A stretch of 64,000 bases of DNA from Hybos culiciformis. Its lineage: Eukaryota; Arthropoda; Insecta; Diptera; Hybotidae. The notes under the pieces were generated by a model that worked only from the letters and a program-made list of their open reading frames with translations, ran no database searches and was not told the DNA's origin. The position numbers were made by a program, and so were the translations under genes. This document shows, in pieces, positions 12,047-23,766 of this stretch (within the stretch, counting starts at the first letter, position 1; each line of letters opens with the position of its first letter). The DNA is taken from positions 80,921,303 to 80,985,302 of the forward strand of contig OZ023274.1 in assembly GCA_964007475.1 (NCBI GenBank), written 5' to 3'.

Positions 12047-14360
12047 CAATGTTATGATTAGCATAATAGTAAAATTTTTACCTCATTTACATAACATATT
12101 GTAAAGAAATAAAATAAAATTATAATAATTCAATGTTCTTAGTAAAATGTTGAACAATATGATGTTTTGCTCAGTGTTCTGGGGTTGAGATTTTAATGTA
12201 TTAACTAAAAAAATCTTAGGACTTAAAAAATTTTCAAGCCATTTACCCAAATTTTATTTGGCAATCGACGACTAATCCGCAATTGCTGGAAAAAAAAAAC
12301 AAAATATGTATATTTTAGTAAGAAAACAAGAAGAAGGGCATTATTTTTTTTTTGCAAAACAATTTTAAGTTTATCTTTTTGATTGAGAATCACTTCAATT
12401 TGTAAACTGACAAAAGTAAGAAAATTTTCTTTTATTAAAAAATTGAGATCAAATACAAGTTCATTAAGTTTTTAATGTGTATTAATGTACTTTACTGAGA
12501 ACATGTGAATTATTTCTCACAAGTCGAATAGATAAAATAAAAATTAAGCTTAAAGACAAAAAGAATATGTCATTATATATTATTATTATTATATATTCAA
12601 CTGCCGTCCAAGAAGTCGTTTTAATTGTAAAGTGATCAGTACTTAGCTTGTCATCACCTCGATAAAATAAAAAATTTTGTATTTGAATTGAATGTATGTC
12701 AACACGTATATTTCGATAACTTGTTTTAAATAAATAATTTTTTTATTAGAATTTTTGTTTGGAATTTTCTCGCATAGTTGAATTAATTTTTAGATATCAT
12801 TCGGGGTGATGCTAAGTGACTATATGCTTAATTGTCGAAATTTTTCATAATTATTATACAATGTACATAGATTAATTAAGAGAATAATGTTGAATTTCTT
12901 TTTGTAAATAATACTTATTTAATAAAATATTAAATACAATACATAATTCATAATTTATTATTTTATTGACTAACAAATATTTTCCATTATTAAAACTATA
13001 GTTTATTGCCTTTAATATAATCAAATAAAGCATTATCAAACTATTTCGTTTAAATATTTTTAATATACCTCATATCCGTAATTTTTCAGTTATAAATAAT
13101 AGAACAAAATTCTTAACTATCTTTTCTCTTGATATATGATATTAAAAAGAAAATTATTTTCGAATAAAGAAGCCTAACTAAAATTTATACATATTAAATT
13201 CGAAAGAGTAAATAGCATCAAAAAAGTATCATTCATTTATTGGTATCAGTTTTCTGTCGCTTTTTTGTAATTATTGTTTACATTTAAGTTTTTTGTTCTA
13301 TTTTAATCAATTTGTCTAAAATTTTTGAATATTTTTAAAGTTTAATATGCTTATTTCCGAACTCACTGTGAAGGTGGAGAAAAAATATAAGTGGTTATCA
13401 ATTTCATCGAATTAAATTACTTCACAGTATTTTCGGGAATAGGTCTATAAATCATCGATCCATTAATATTACTTTTGATTGTGGTACTTTTGACCAGTCT
13501 AATGGTGAATTATTTCAATGGATATGTAAAATGTATTGCTTTCACTACAATTATTTGCAATTTATTCAGCTAGTCAATTATTGTTAATCAAAAAAAGTTT
13601 AGAAAACATAAAATTTTGAAATATTGTATAAAAATAATAAGTTCAACTTAAAAAAATTTTTCTTTACGTGATTGACTGGTATAATAAATTAATTTATATT
13701 AATTTAAATTTATTTTTACTCTTTTTTGTTTTCAGAAAAAATTTTATATTGGAATTTGCATTATTATTGCTATTATTATTATCGCATTAATTATTTTTTT
13801 TAATTTACCAAAAAGTGAAGAAAATAAAGATAATAAAGAAAATAAAGAATAAAAATTCTATTTTACTTGTTCAAAATTTTGTATGAAAAAGTTATTGCTT
13901 TATTAAACTTTTTAAATTTTATTTTAATCCTATGCAGTTTTATTTGTTTTTTTTTTTTTATGATTTTTAAATTTAAATGATCAGTAAGTAAATTTTATTT
14001 TTTTGTTTATTCCTTAAATATAAAAAAAAAATTAAATTATTTTTTAATTTTACTTTCTCATCCGTGCCAGTATTCCTCCAAAAAATTTTCGATATAATGT
14101 ACATTTATAAATATTGAAGATATTGAAGAAGATTGAAGAAACATTAGTTCAACCTACATTAAGAAGTATTCACATAATTTCGTTCCTAGAGATTTTTTAT
14201 GCCTTTAATAAAAGAATTTTAATAATAAATCAAAGATAATTAAAAAAAATAATTAATAATTTTTATTTTAATGTTTCTTTTGCAGAAGAAGATCATGATA
14301 CTTATTTGTCTTACTGTATTGGGGATAATGGTTGCAGGATATATCAGCACATACTTTTAA
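9315..14360 (+). CDS. Syx1A: Syntaxin 1A (partial, first exon missing), with three alternative last exons
   Basis: Plasma-membrane t-SNARE of neurons. It pairs with SNAP-25 and synaptobrevin to drive synaptic vesicle fusion. Coding exons: 9315-9504, 10276-10349, 10415-10598, 10660-10733, 10951-11088 and 11175-11285, all flanked by AG/GT and in consistent phase, then one of three last exons at 11847, 13736 or 14286. The first exons encode the N-terminal Habc three-helix domain ([19 protein letters not shown] onward). The exons at 10951 and 11175 encode the SNARE helix ([37 protein letters not shown], with the zero-layer Q in [11 protein letters not shown]), and KYQSKARR follows before the anchor. 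With the 14286 exon the visible part is 281 residues. About ten N-terminal residues are missing, which would bring it to the usual length of about 291. The first exon was not found upstream. Identification is secure; the fly gene I recall has far fewer coding introns. Confidence 0.95.
11847..11915 (+). CDS. Syx1A: Syx1A alternative last exon A (membrane anchor)
   Basis: The exon follows a polypyrimidine tract and ACAG acceptor and starts in phase 0, as required by the exon ending at 11285. It encodes [14 protein letters not shown] and continues to 22 residues, ending directly after the hydrophobic stretch, so almost nothing would project beyond the membrane. The KK-I-L-I-I-C pattern matches the start of the conserved syntaxin anchor in the exon at 14286. 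An AATAAA at 12108-12113 could end this transcript. Transcript support is needed, but the paralogous pattern, acceptor and stop position agree. Confidence 0.75.
   Translation, partial: KKILIGICLLITLIIIIVLLAI
12014..12046. repeat. (ATT)n microsatellite
   Basis: Eleven consecutive trinucleotide ATT/TTA units, lying in the presumed 3' untranslated region of the Syx1A isoform that uses last exon A. Confidence 0.9.
12108..12113 (+). terminator. Candidate poly(A) signal for Syx1A last exon A
   Basis: AATAAA, about 190 bases after the exon A stop codon and part of a short AATAAAATAAAAT run. AT-rich DNA gives this hexamer by chance, so only its position makes it plausible. Confidence 0.4.
13736..13852 (+). 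CDS. Syx1A: Syx1A alternative last exon B (anchor with charged tail)
   Basis: A TTTTCAG acceptor precedes a phase-0 exon encoding 38 residues. [20 protein letters not shown] forms the membrane anchor and is followed by [18 protein letters not shown], a lysine/glutamate/asparagine-rich tail that would lie outside the cell or in the vesicle lumen. It is the second of three exons that begin KK and a hydrophobic helix. The stop is TAA at 13850-13852. Syntaxins normally end within a few residues of the anchor, so the extra tail is unusual. Confidence 0.7.
   Translation, partial: KKFYIGICIIIAIIIIALIIFFNLPKSEENKDNKENKE
14286..14360 (+). CDS. Syx1A: Syx1A alternative last exon C (canonical anchor)
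   Basis: A TTTTGCAG acceptor precedes a phase-0 exon encoding 24 residues, [16 protein letters not shown] then AGYISTYF and stop. This is the version closest to the conserved insect syntaxin 1A anchor and probably the ancestral one. Four bases after the stop is a GTAAAC that could act as a donor, with an acceptor TTTTTAG near 15129-15138, so an intron in the 3' untranslated region is possible. Confidence 0.85.
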   Translation, partial: KKIMILICLTVLGIMVAGYISTYF

Positions 14361-17300
14361 ACTGGTAAACAACTTATTTAACATAAATTGCTTATTGGAA
14401 TTATAATAAGGATGTTAATCAATTTAATTTAAATAAAAAACTCAAAGTTAGTAAATTCAAATTATTCAGGTAAAAACCAGAATATTAGTTAAAATTGCTT
14501 TAAAATCAAAAAACTTTAAAAATTAATATGTTTATCTTTATTCTTATTTTAACTTTCAAAATCATAATTTTATTTTTTATCTGAATAACACAAAAATATA
14601 AATTATAAACAAATAAATTAAAATTTCAAATAAGTTTATAATTTTATTTAATAGAATTATAAGCAATTTAAATATCGATAAATGATTAAAAAAAATTAAC
14701 ATTAAAGTAATAAATTATTTTGAAAAAAAAAATATGAACAATTTTTTACAAAACCTAGATGACAAAAATTATTTACTGAAATTTTAAGAGATGATAATAT
14801 AATTAAATATTACCTTTCGATAAAATTTCCTCAAACAGATGACACAAAATCGAATGTTTTCTAAAATCTAAAAAACAGAAATTAAAATTAAAAAAGAAAT
14901 AAAAATTGTTTGTTTTTTTTATGACAATATTAGTTAACTAATAATTAGTTCTCGGGTACTGTTTCCTAAAATTTTTTCTGTTTAATTTTTTATATTTTTA
15001 ATGTATTACGTTTCAACATTGTGTTGATTGAAAACAAAAGCAATTAAAAATTATACCTAGGCTAGAACTAAAAATGTAAATATTTCTATACAAAAACTAT
15101 AATTTAATATAAATTTTTTTTTTTAATTCTATTTTTAGAAGCACGTTTATATTTGATATGAATTAAGGGCACATCCTAGGAACAACCTAACAGAATCATA
15201 TATTCAACTGCATTCCGTAATTCAAAAACATCCCATTTATATTAAATTAACTCCAAAAAGTGTTTGAAGCATTAACTTGTAAATTTTTTCAAATAATTTA
15301 TTATTCAATTGTATTTAAAGCAATTATATCAATTGCTAGTTTTTTTTAAGGATATTATAAACAAAAAAAAAAAAACATAAAAAACACACAAAATATTAGA
15401 AAATTATTAATTTCTGATTTTTTTTTTCCTAAAAAAAACATTTCAAAACAAAAAAATTTACGTGTTTAGTGATAAAAATACAAAAAATATATTTAATAAA
15501 AATATATAATATACATCTAATTATTTTTAAAAATTTAAACTTAAATAATATAAATATGAAATATTACAGAACTGATGTCTTTTTTAGAATTAGACTCGAT
15601 TAAGGATTAAAGCATTTCCATAATATACATCATAATTAGGTCTCATTTTTTCAATAGATTAACAAAACAAAAAATTATCCGAAAGTCCTGAAAAGGTTAA
15701 TATATTATAAATAAATTGATATAAAGCATTTGTTATTCATTTATGATTCAAAAAAAAAAAATAAAAGAAAAAGATTTAATAAAAAGTTGTTACATTTTTT
15801 TCAGAATTTTGTGGTTAGAGATTCTTTCCATAAATCTCTTTTCTATTGTTACAATATTTTCCACTTCATCTAAAGAAGAAGATTTTACATTAATATTTTA
15901 TCAAAAAATATTCTATCCACTTTCGTAAAAATTACTTTCTCTAATATATGTTACGTTAATTGTAGTAAGAAAATAACAAAATATATATAAAAATACATAT
16001 GTGGAGAGCACAGCACAATTTAGAATTAAATTTATTTGTAAAATTTAATAGTAATTAATATCAGATGATCAAAAAGGAATATATCAATTTAAAATGTGAT
16101 TTCTTTCTTTTTACTTTGGAACACTTTGTTTTATTGCATGTGGAATAATAATACATAAAATAATTTTCCATTCTATTTGATGACGCATTTCATTAAGTAT
16201 AGATAACATTTTCTAAGATCAAAATTACAGTCAAATAAAATTTATGTATCAACTTTACGATAGTTGTTATGTTATCAAATACAGCCTTTGAATGTTTACA
16301 AAAACCGGATTAAATTCTATAGATGATACTTAAATTCTATAAAATGTTTTCATAATTATTCGCAACAGGACAAGAAACAAGTTGATCGGGTTATAAATAG
16401 GTATTGAATAAAAAAAGACTTAATTTTAAAAGCTCTTGAAAAGAAAATGTTTCAATTTCATAAATAAATTTTGCATAAAAAATTTAAATTTAAATATTTT
16501 TAGATTAATAAGAATATTATTAAGTTAAACTGAAGAAAAATTATACTATAACATTTATTTTTAATTTATAAAGAAAATATACATAATATAAAACATAATT
16601 ATATATAATAATTATATTGATATTTATAAAAAAAAAAAATTCAAGATCAATTACTAATGTATAAAAATAATTAATGTAGGTAGGCATAGCCTTTAGTTTT
16701 ATATTTTGCTATTTTTTGTGAAAAACTTCTATTTGGAGATAATGATGTGTTGTGGAGAAAATTATTCCCCAGATATTCATATTCAATGTCAGAATTACTC
16801 GAATTACTTTGTTTAAAAATATATGCAAAAACTAACTGTCATTCTTGATTATGTAGTTAATAAAAGAGTTTCGTTTACTAATTCTTAAACATAAAACAAA
16901 TAAAAATTAACAATTATTTTTTATTTAAAAATAAATTCAATTTTGAGAACATATTAATCGATTAAGTTAGTGAAATACAGAAAAACATCAATAAAAATTC
17001 AACTTCTCGAGAAAATTCAGATATTTCCAAATAACTCACAAAACTGTTTTAGTTCTACATACAGTTTTTAAAAGAAGAAAGTTCTAAAATTTCACAAATA
17101 AAAGGAAACGCTGAGCAATGCTTTCACAAAAAATAACAAACTAAATAATTGCACTTTGAAAACAAATTATATGTGATTTTGAAATATTTTTTGTTTAATT
17201 GAAAAAAAAAAAAATTATACATTTATTTTAATATGGAAATGCAAATTATCTCAAAATTAATTTAATTTTGAAAAAGACTTCTTTTTTCAAAAAAAAAAAA

Positions 17301-20300
17301 AAAATTATTAAATATTATATAGAAACTACTAATTAAAATTGCTCCTACCGGTAAATAAGATTTTTCGATTACATTACATACATACATTAAAAAGAATTTA
17401 AGATCAAAAAAATGTTTTTTTTTTGAATTTAATGTAAATCTACTGTTGAAAGAACAAATTGAAATTATAATTATAAAAATAAAATAATATCATATAATTA
17501 TTAATTAATATAATTAACAAAATAATAAACTCTTATTGGTTAACATTGGCTTTTCGGTTTCGTTTCTAAATATTGATGTTATCAAAACATTGTCAATCAA
17601 CGTTGATTTTTACCATTAATATGATGCCTTTTTATTTCCTCTTAGTGCTTTAAGCAGACATAGAAATTTTAAATCAAAGCATAATATAAAATTTGTTTAA
17701 AACTGACTATAATTCAAAGGCGAGTGCATATGCCTAATATATATAAATATTTTACATTCGAATTATTCAATTCCATTATAATAAATTTCACTGAAGCTCT
17801 TTGCAACTATTTTATGTTGAGTTTTAATGAGATACTAAGAATTATTTTTTTAGTTGTATAATCAAAATAATTAAAAACATAGGAATTTTTTTTTTAGGAG
17901 AACAAGAAGATATCAACTCATATTAATAAGCTAAACTATCACTTAAATAAATTCTGTATAAAAAAAATATGTATCAGAAATATATTGTAACAAACTGAAA
18001 AACCTTAATTAGCCAATTTAAAAACAATATTTAATGTCCATTATGAAATATAATCAAGCAGAAAATGATTCCTTTTAAAATTTTAAAGCGAATCATTTAA
18101 TCTTTATTTGATTGCTTAAATTACTATAAAAGCAGCAAAATTGAACAGATAAAAACTTACTTAATTAAAATAATTTCAGTTAATATCATAAATTTCAAAA
18201 GCGTAGTCAAAAATATATTCAAAAAATAAAAAAAAAATAATTACAAACAAAAAACATATAAGGATGCTTAATAATGTGTGATAATTGTAATCATCATTAA
18301 AATTACGTTATTAAAAATTTATAATGAAAATATATATTATAAACATATATAAATGAAAAGTAAACAAAAATAAGAAAAAATAATAAATAAAAGAAAAAAT
18401 TACTTACTGATTGTTAAAAAAAAAAATTGTTGGAGGCTTTAAAATGTATTCTAACAAAATGTGTATTTTATTTTATAATGTCCTATAGAAGGATATTAAA
18501 AAAAAAATGATTTAAAATATACAGTTAAAAATGTGTTCTTTTTTGGACTTGGTTCTACATAATTCTATATAGTACACCATTTCGGAAAATGATAGAGAAA
18601 TTAAAAAGATTAAAAATGAAGTCTTAGATGAAATTGTATCTTTCATCGATTTCAAGTTCAACTTTTTAAAGAAAATTTAAGACTCTACACTTTTCAGGGA
18701 ATACGATAAATTTAAATTGTTTAAACCTGAGTACTATTTTCTCATCTGGAAAAACCTTAAATACTAGTTTGCATAAATATAAATATTAAACTAAAAAATA
18801 TTTGATGAAAAAACTTACGGTGGTATCGGGTATTTAAAAAAGCTATCAACTTTTATTTGGACATAATCAGCTTCAACTTTACTTTCTCTTACAGATACAA
18901 GTTACGAATAAAAGTTTTTTATATTTATATATACAATATCAGCTAAATATTTGAATAAACAAGCTAAAAAAAATTTTGGTTCTTCCTTAAATGGGATTTA
19001 GTATCCTGAAATAAGTTATAATATTATATAAATTTTATTTATTAAAAAGATACTTTTTTTTTTATTCAATAATATGTATTTTATTATTTTAAGTATCTAC
19101 ATATTTTATTATTTTGATGTTTTAAAATTATCAAGACTTCAAACGATTTTTGAATGTAAAATCATAAATTATATAAAGTGCATATAATTTGTTTACATAA
19201 ATTATTATTATTTAAGATTCTTTGAATTTTCTTTAAAATATATTTACATAGAAAGGAAAATATATTGCATACAAATTGTTTTCATTTCTAATTTTTTCTA
19301 ATAATTTTTTTAATTTTCATTTGTAAAAAGAAAAAAGCTAAAATCTTGGACATAAAAAATATTAATAGCATAAAGATAAATAGGCAAATAATTATTATGA
19401 ACTTTTTCTTGTCCATGTTGTTATTAAAGAATACTTACTTCCGGAATATTTTTATTAATTTGCCTCAAAATTTGTTTAATATCTAGTCAATTATATTGTT
19501 TTTTTTTTTTTTTTTACTTATTTAATGCCAAAAATTTTATTCGCTTGAAGATTTTTGAAATTAAACATATACTCATAAAAACTTCAATATAGTCTGATAA
19601 AAACATAAAAAAATTTTTGTTTAGTTTTCTTCGAAAATATTTATTCAGAAAAATTTTATTTCATTTATACAGAAAATTATGTTATTTACATTTATACAAA
19701 AAAAAAAAACATACAATACAATGAAAAAAAAATTAATTGATTTGATAAAAACATGAATTTTTGATTGCGTATAATATTATATTCATGCAACAATTATTTA
19801 TAAATAATATAAAAAAAAAAAAAATATTTACACAAACAAAAAATTTACACTTAGTGTATTAAAATTATTAATATAAAAAAAAAAAAAAAAAACTAGAATT
19901 TAATTAGTTCTTATTCTTATAATTGTGGTCTAATTGACCTAAAATGAATTTAAAAATTGTTTCTTTGTTGTTATTTTGTTATTATGTTATTTAAAGTTTA
20001 TTTTATTAGGGACATATACAACAAAATAAGAATAAAGAGATAAATTCTAATATGAGCAAATGTATTAAAAATTGATAAATATGAAAAAGTCTTATTTAAA
20101 ATCATGCTTCAAAATCAAAGTACATATATCAGAATTTTATATTTTTCCCAATTTTCGAATTTCACATAGCAATAATGTGACATAAAATTCACGTACGAAG
20201 TAGTAGTAAATAGAAATAATATAATTTTTTTGCTAGATATAAATACTAAAAAATCTCTTATTATAATTTATTCCAAAAATCATAATTTTCAATTTATTCT

Positions 20301-21935
20301 ATTTGCTCATCATTAGACAAATTATTATATAAAAATAAGCAATATGTTCACTTTGACCGACATATCAAATGGACAGATAAATAGTAAACATTTATAATAT
20401 CAAACGAAGTAAAAAAAAAAAATAAAGTATAAATAACATTTTTGAAAAAATAATAAAAAAAAAAGAAAAAACAAACTCCTATTTATATTATTGCTTGCAT
20501 AAAATAGAAACTACATATTCAAAGTTTAGGTTTTTTCACATAGCCATTTTTATTATAAAATAACTTATAGTAAAATTATATAGAATTTATTACTACAATA
20601 TTTTTTATTTATTTTCGTTATTTAAATAAATAAAAACTACATTTTTATCTGTACCTTGCGCGTGATACAAAAAATATTATATATAACACATTATTACTCT
20701 ATTACTATGTTTCCATGCAGAGCTGAGTTTTCGATTCCATAATAAGCGTAATTGATTTGAGTTGACAAAAAAGTAAACGGTTAATATGTAAAGAGATTTA
20801 ATTATATTTCAATTTCTAATTATATTTAAATTTTTTCCAATTATTAATACGATTTATATTTACAATAAAAAAAAATTAATATTACAAATAATTACAAATA
20901 TCTATCTACATTGAGCGAAATTATAAATGATCAAATTATCAAAAATAAATATATTTCAAACATTAAAAGATGGCCCCAAAGATGTTTAAACATTCTTCTC
21001 AATAATTGAAAATTTGTTAGACAACGTTAATAGTTTGTATAGAAATAGCGTTACGAACACCAATATTATTGCAAACAGATTAACAATCCAATTATTTTCG
21101 TTTAGTTTAAATGGGATACAAACATAGTATAATAATGTTCATTTGCATAAACTTGACAATTATTTTCAATTATAACATTTTTCATACAAATGTTACTAAT
21201 ATAGGTATGATTTAATTTCATATCACTATTCCCATACCCCAGCTAACTACAAGAATTTGGCTTGTACTTAAAATGTATTTTTTTTTCTACTTGTTCTATT
21301 TATATTTTATTTCTATGTTTTTTGTATCATAAAACAAGACAGGAGTTACACCAGACCTATGTGAAGTTATAAAGAATTTTTCTACACAGTAATTTATATT
21401 TAAATAAAAAAAGTATTAAGCGGATTATTGTTTTATAATTTTTTTTTTTGTTGTATTCTAGATCAACATGAAGCGATCGAATAACTGACCGTCCTCAATT
21501 GAAATAACATTTTTTTTTTAACAAGCCTTATTTCTATTTTAACATTATAAGTAAAAAAAAAAAAGAAAAGATAAACTTAAAAACATTATTTTTATATTGT
21601 AAACCGAGAGAGAAAATTTCTAACTGGTTTACGTAATATTCAAAAAAAAGAAAAATTTCAAATTTTGTTAAAAAATAATAAATAAAAAAAATATAGAAAT
21701 ACATAAAAAAACATATTTTCAACGATAAGGTTACTTACTACCTATTTGTTAAAAAAAAAAAAAATTGTGATGAGTGTGAAAAAACTTATTAAATGAATGT
21801 TGCAACGTGCAAGAATTAAAACCATATTGACATTTCATTAAGTAATTTTAAAAATTGATTGAATTTTATTAGCTAATTAATTTTTTTTTTTATTTCAAAC
21901 ATTATTCGAAAATAAAAATATTAAGCTAATTTCTA

Positions 21936-22331
21936 TTAAGAGGACTTGGTACCATTTTGGATTTTTTGTCGCAAAATTTGATTGTAGAGCCGTTTTAGAT
22001 TATTTTAAAGTTTAATTTAAAAAAAGCATTTCATTCACAACCTCAGGAATGTTTCATAGTTTAAAATAACATAAAACTTTTTAGAATCGGTTAAGGCTAA
22101 GTGCTCGAAATCTCTTCAAAACCATTTTGTGACACATAACAATGGTTTTGAAGAGATTTCGAGCACTTAGCCTTAACCGATTCTAAAAAGTTTTATGTCA
22201 TTTTAAACTATGAAACATTCCTGAGGTTGTGAATGAAATGTTTTTTTTAAATTAATCTTTAAAATAATCTAAAACGGCTCTACAATCAAATTTTGGGACA
22301 AAAAATCCAAACTGGTACCAAGTCCTCTTAA
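21936..22331. mobile_element. Foldback (long palindrome) element flanked by TTAA
   Basis: The left arm 21940-22126 and right arm 22141-22327 are each 187 bases and are reverse complements with only a handful of mismatches. The loop is 14 bases (22127-22140). Both ends are bordered by TTAA (21936-21939 and 22328-22331), and the arms begin GAGGACTTGGTACC. TTAA flanks are the target site of piggyBac-type transposases, so a piggyBac-mobilised foldback MITE is one reading. However, TTAA is common in such AT-rich DNA and the ends lack the usual CCC start. There is no open reading frame. If transcribed, the whole unit would fold into one long hairpin RNA. Confidence 0.8.
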
Positions 22332-23708
22332 GAAAATTTACTGCAAGAAGTCATAAAAAAGCCATAAAAACACATAAAACATAAAATATTTATAATTTAT
22401 TTTAATTTTCACTTTACAAATTCAGAGCTTTTTGATTAGTTCAGTGTTTTCTTTAATTTTTTTTTCTCATTAGAAAAGTGAAATAATTTGAATTGCAATT
22501 TTTATCGTTTGTTAGAAAAAGGGAAAAGAAAATCTACTCACTTCGATATTCGCTATTCAAGTGATATCTTAACATGCCACCTTAGAAATGAAATATTAAT
22601 GCATATTTTTGGTATATATATAATTTAAATTTGTTTTCGATTTAAATTTTTCAAATAAAATAAAAACTTTTTTAGTTGAAGGTGAAGTTTTGTCCGTAAA
22701 TTTTGTCGTCTCAATAACAGATAAATTTCCATCATTAAAAACTAATATAAATTTTATTAAATAAATTAGGTTAATTTTGATTTGGTTCAGATTAAAATTT
22801 TTTTTGACGAATCGACAGCAGTAAATTTTTCTTAGTGCTAGGAATCAGCTTTAATAAAGGAGTTTTATGAGAGAAAATTTGTAAACAGACACCGCTTAAT
22901 TTATCTTTAGAATATTACAGAAAAATTATTTCTGTTATATTATTGTAATTAATTTATTTATTTTATTTTTTTTTAAACTGTTATTAATCGTAGATGACAC
23001 ATTTTCATTAAACTGGAGTAAATTTTGTTTTTTATTTTCTATATTCTAAGATTTTTAACTTTTAAAATCACAGTAGTAGTGTCCAAAGAGAAAATTTCGT
23101 TAAAGTTAGGCCACAAATTACCTGAGTCTGTGATAAAAATGTAAAAAAAAAAAATAATAAAAAAAACTAAAAAAAATTAATAAAAAAATTTTCTCTTGGA
23201 CAACAACTTTATTATTATTACTAATTATATGTATATGGAAATTTTTTTGTTATATAAGTTGTAACATATTATTTTTTTGTTTTTTTAAATTAATTAATTT
23301 TTTAAAAATTGATTCTGTTTTTTTTTTCATTAAAATATCAAAAAAAAATTAACTTCTATAGGAAATTATAAAAATAAAAAAATTAAAAATTAAAAAAATT
23401 CACAACATTTCTCTTTCTAAATTATTATATGACTATTATAATATATTATATATATAACTAAATATATTTAAAAAAAAAAAAAAATTTACAAAAAAAAAAA
23501 ATCATAAAATATTATTATTATATTATTATTAATTACTAAAAATTTATATTTGTAAGTAAAAAGAATATATAAAAAAAATTTAATAAAATTACATGTACAT
23601 AATAATATATACATATATAAATACTTAAAAAAAAAAAAAATATTAAAAAAACCAACAGAAAAATATATATATATGTGTTTGTGAAAAATTAAAAAGCGAA
23701 ATTCCGGT

Positions 23709-23720
23709 AATATATATATA

Positions 23721-23764
<44 letters not shown>

Positions 23765-23766
23765 AA
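23709..23766. repeat. (TA)n simple repeat
   Basis: An almost uninterrupted TA dinucleotide run with a few single-base breaks. Similar shorter TA/CATA runs occur around 23918-23970. Confidence 0.9.

Noticed and set aside
11720..12061. 113-codon open frame spanning Syx1A last exon A
   Set aside because: It reads the anchor exon in another frame and then the ATT microsatellite, giving a tyrosine run; not a protein.
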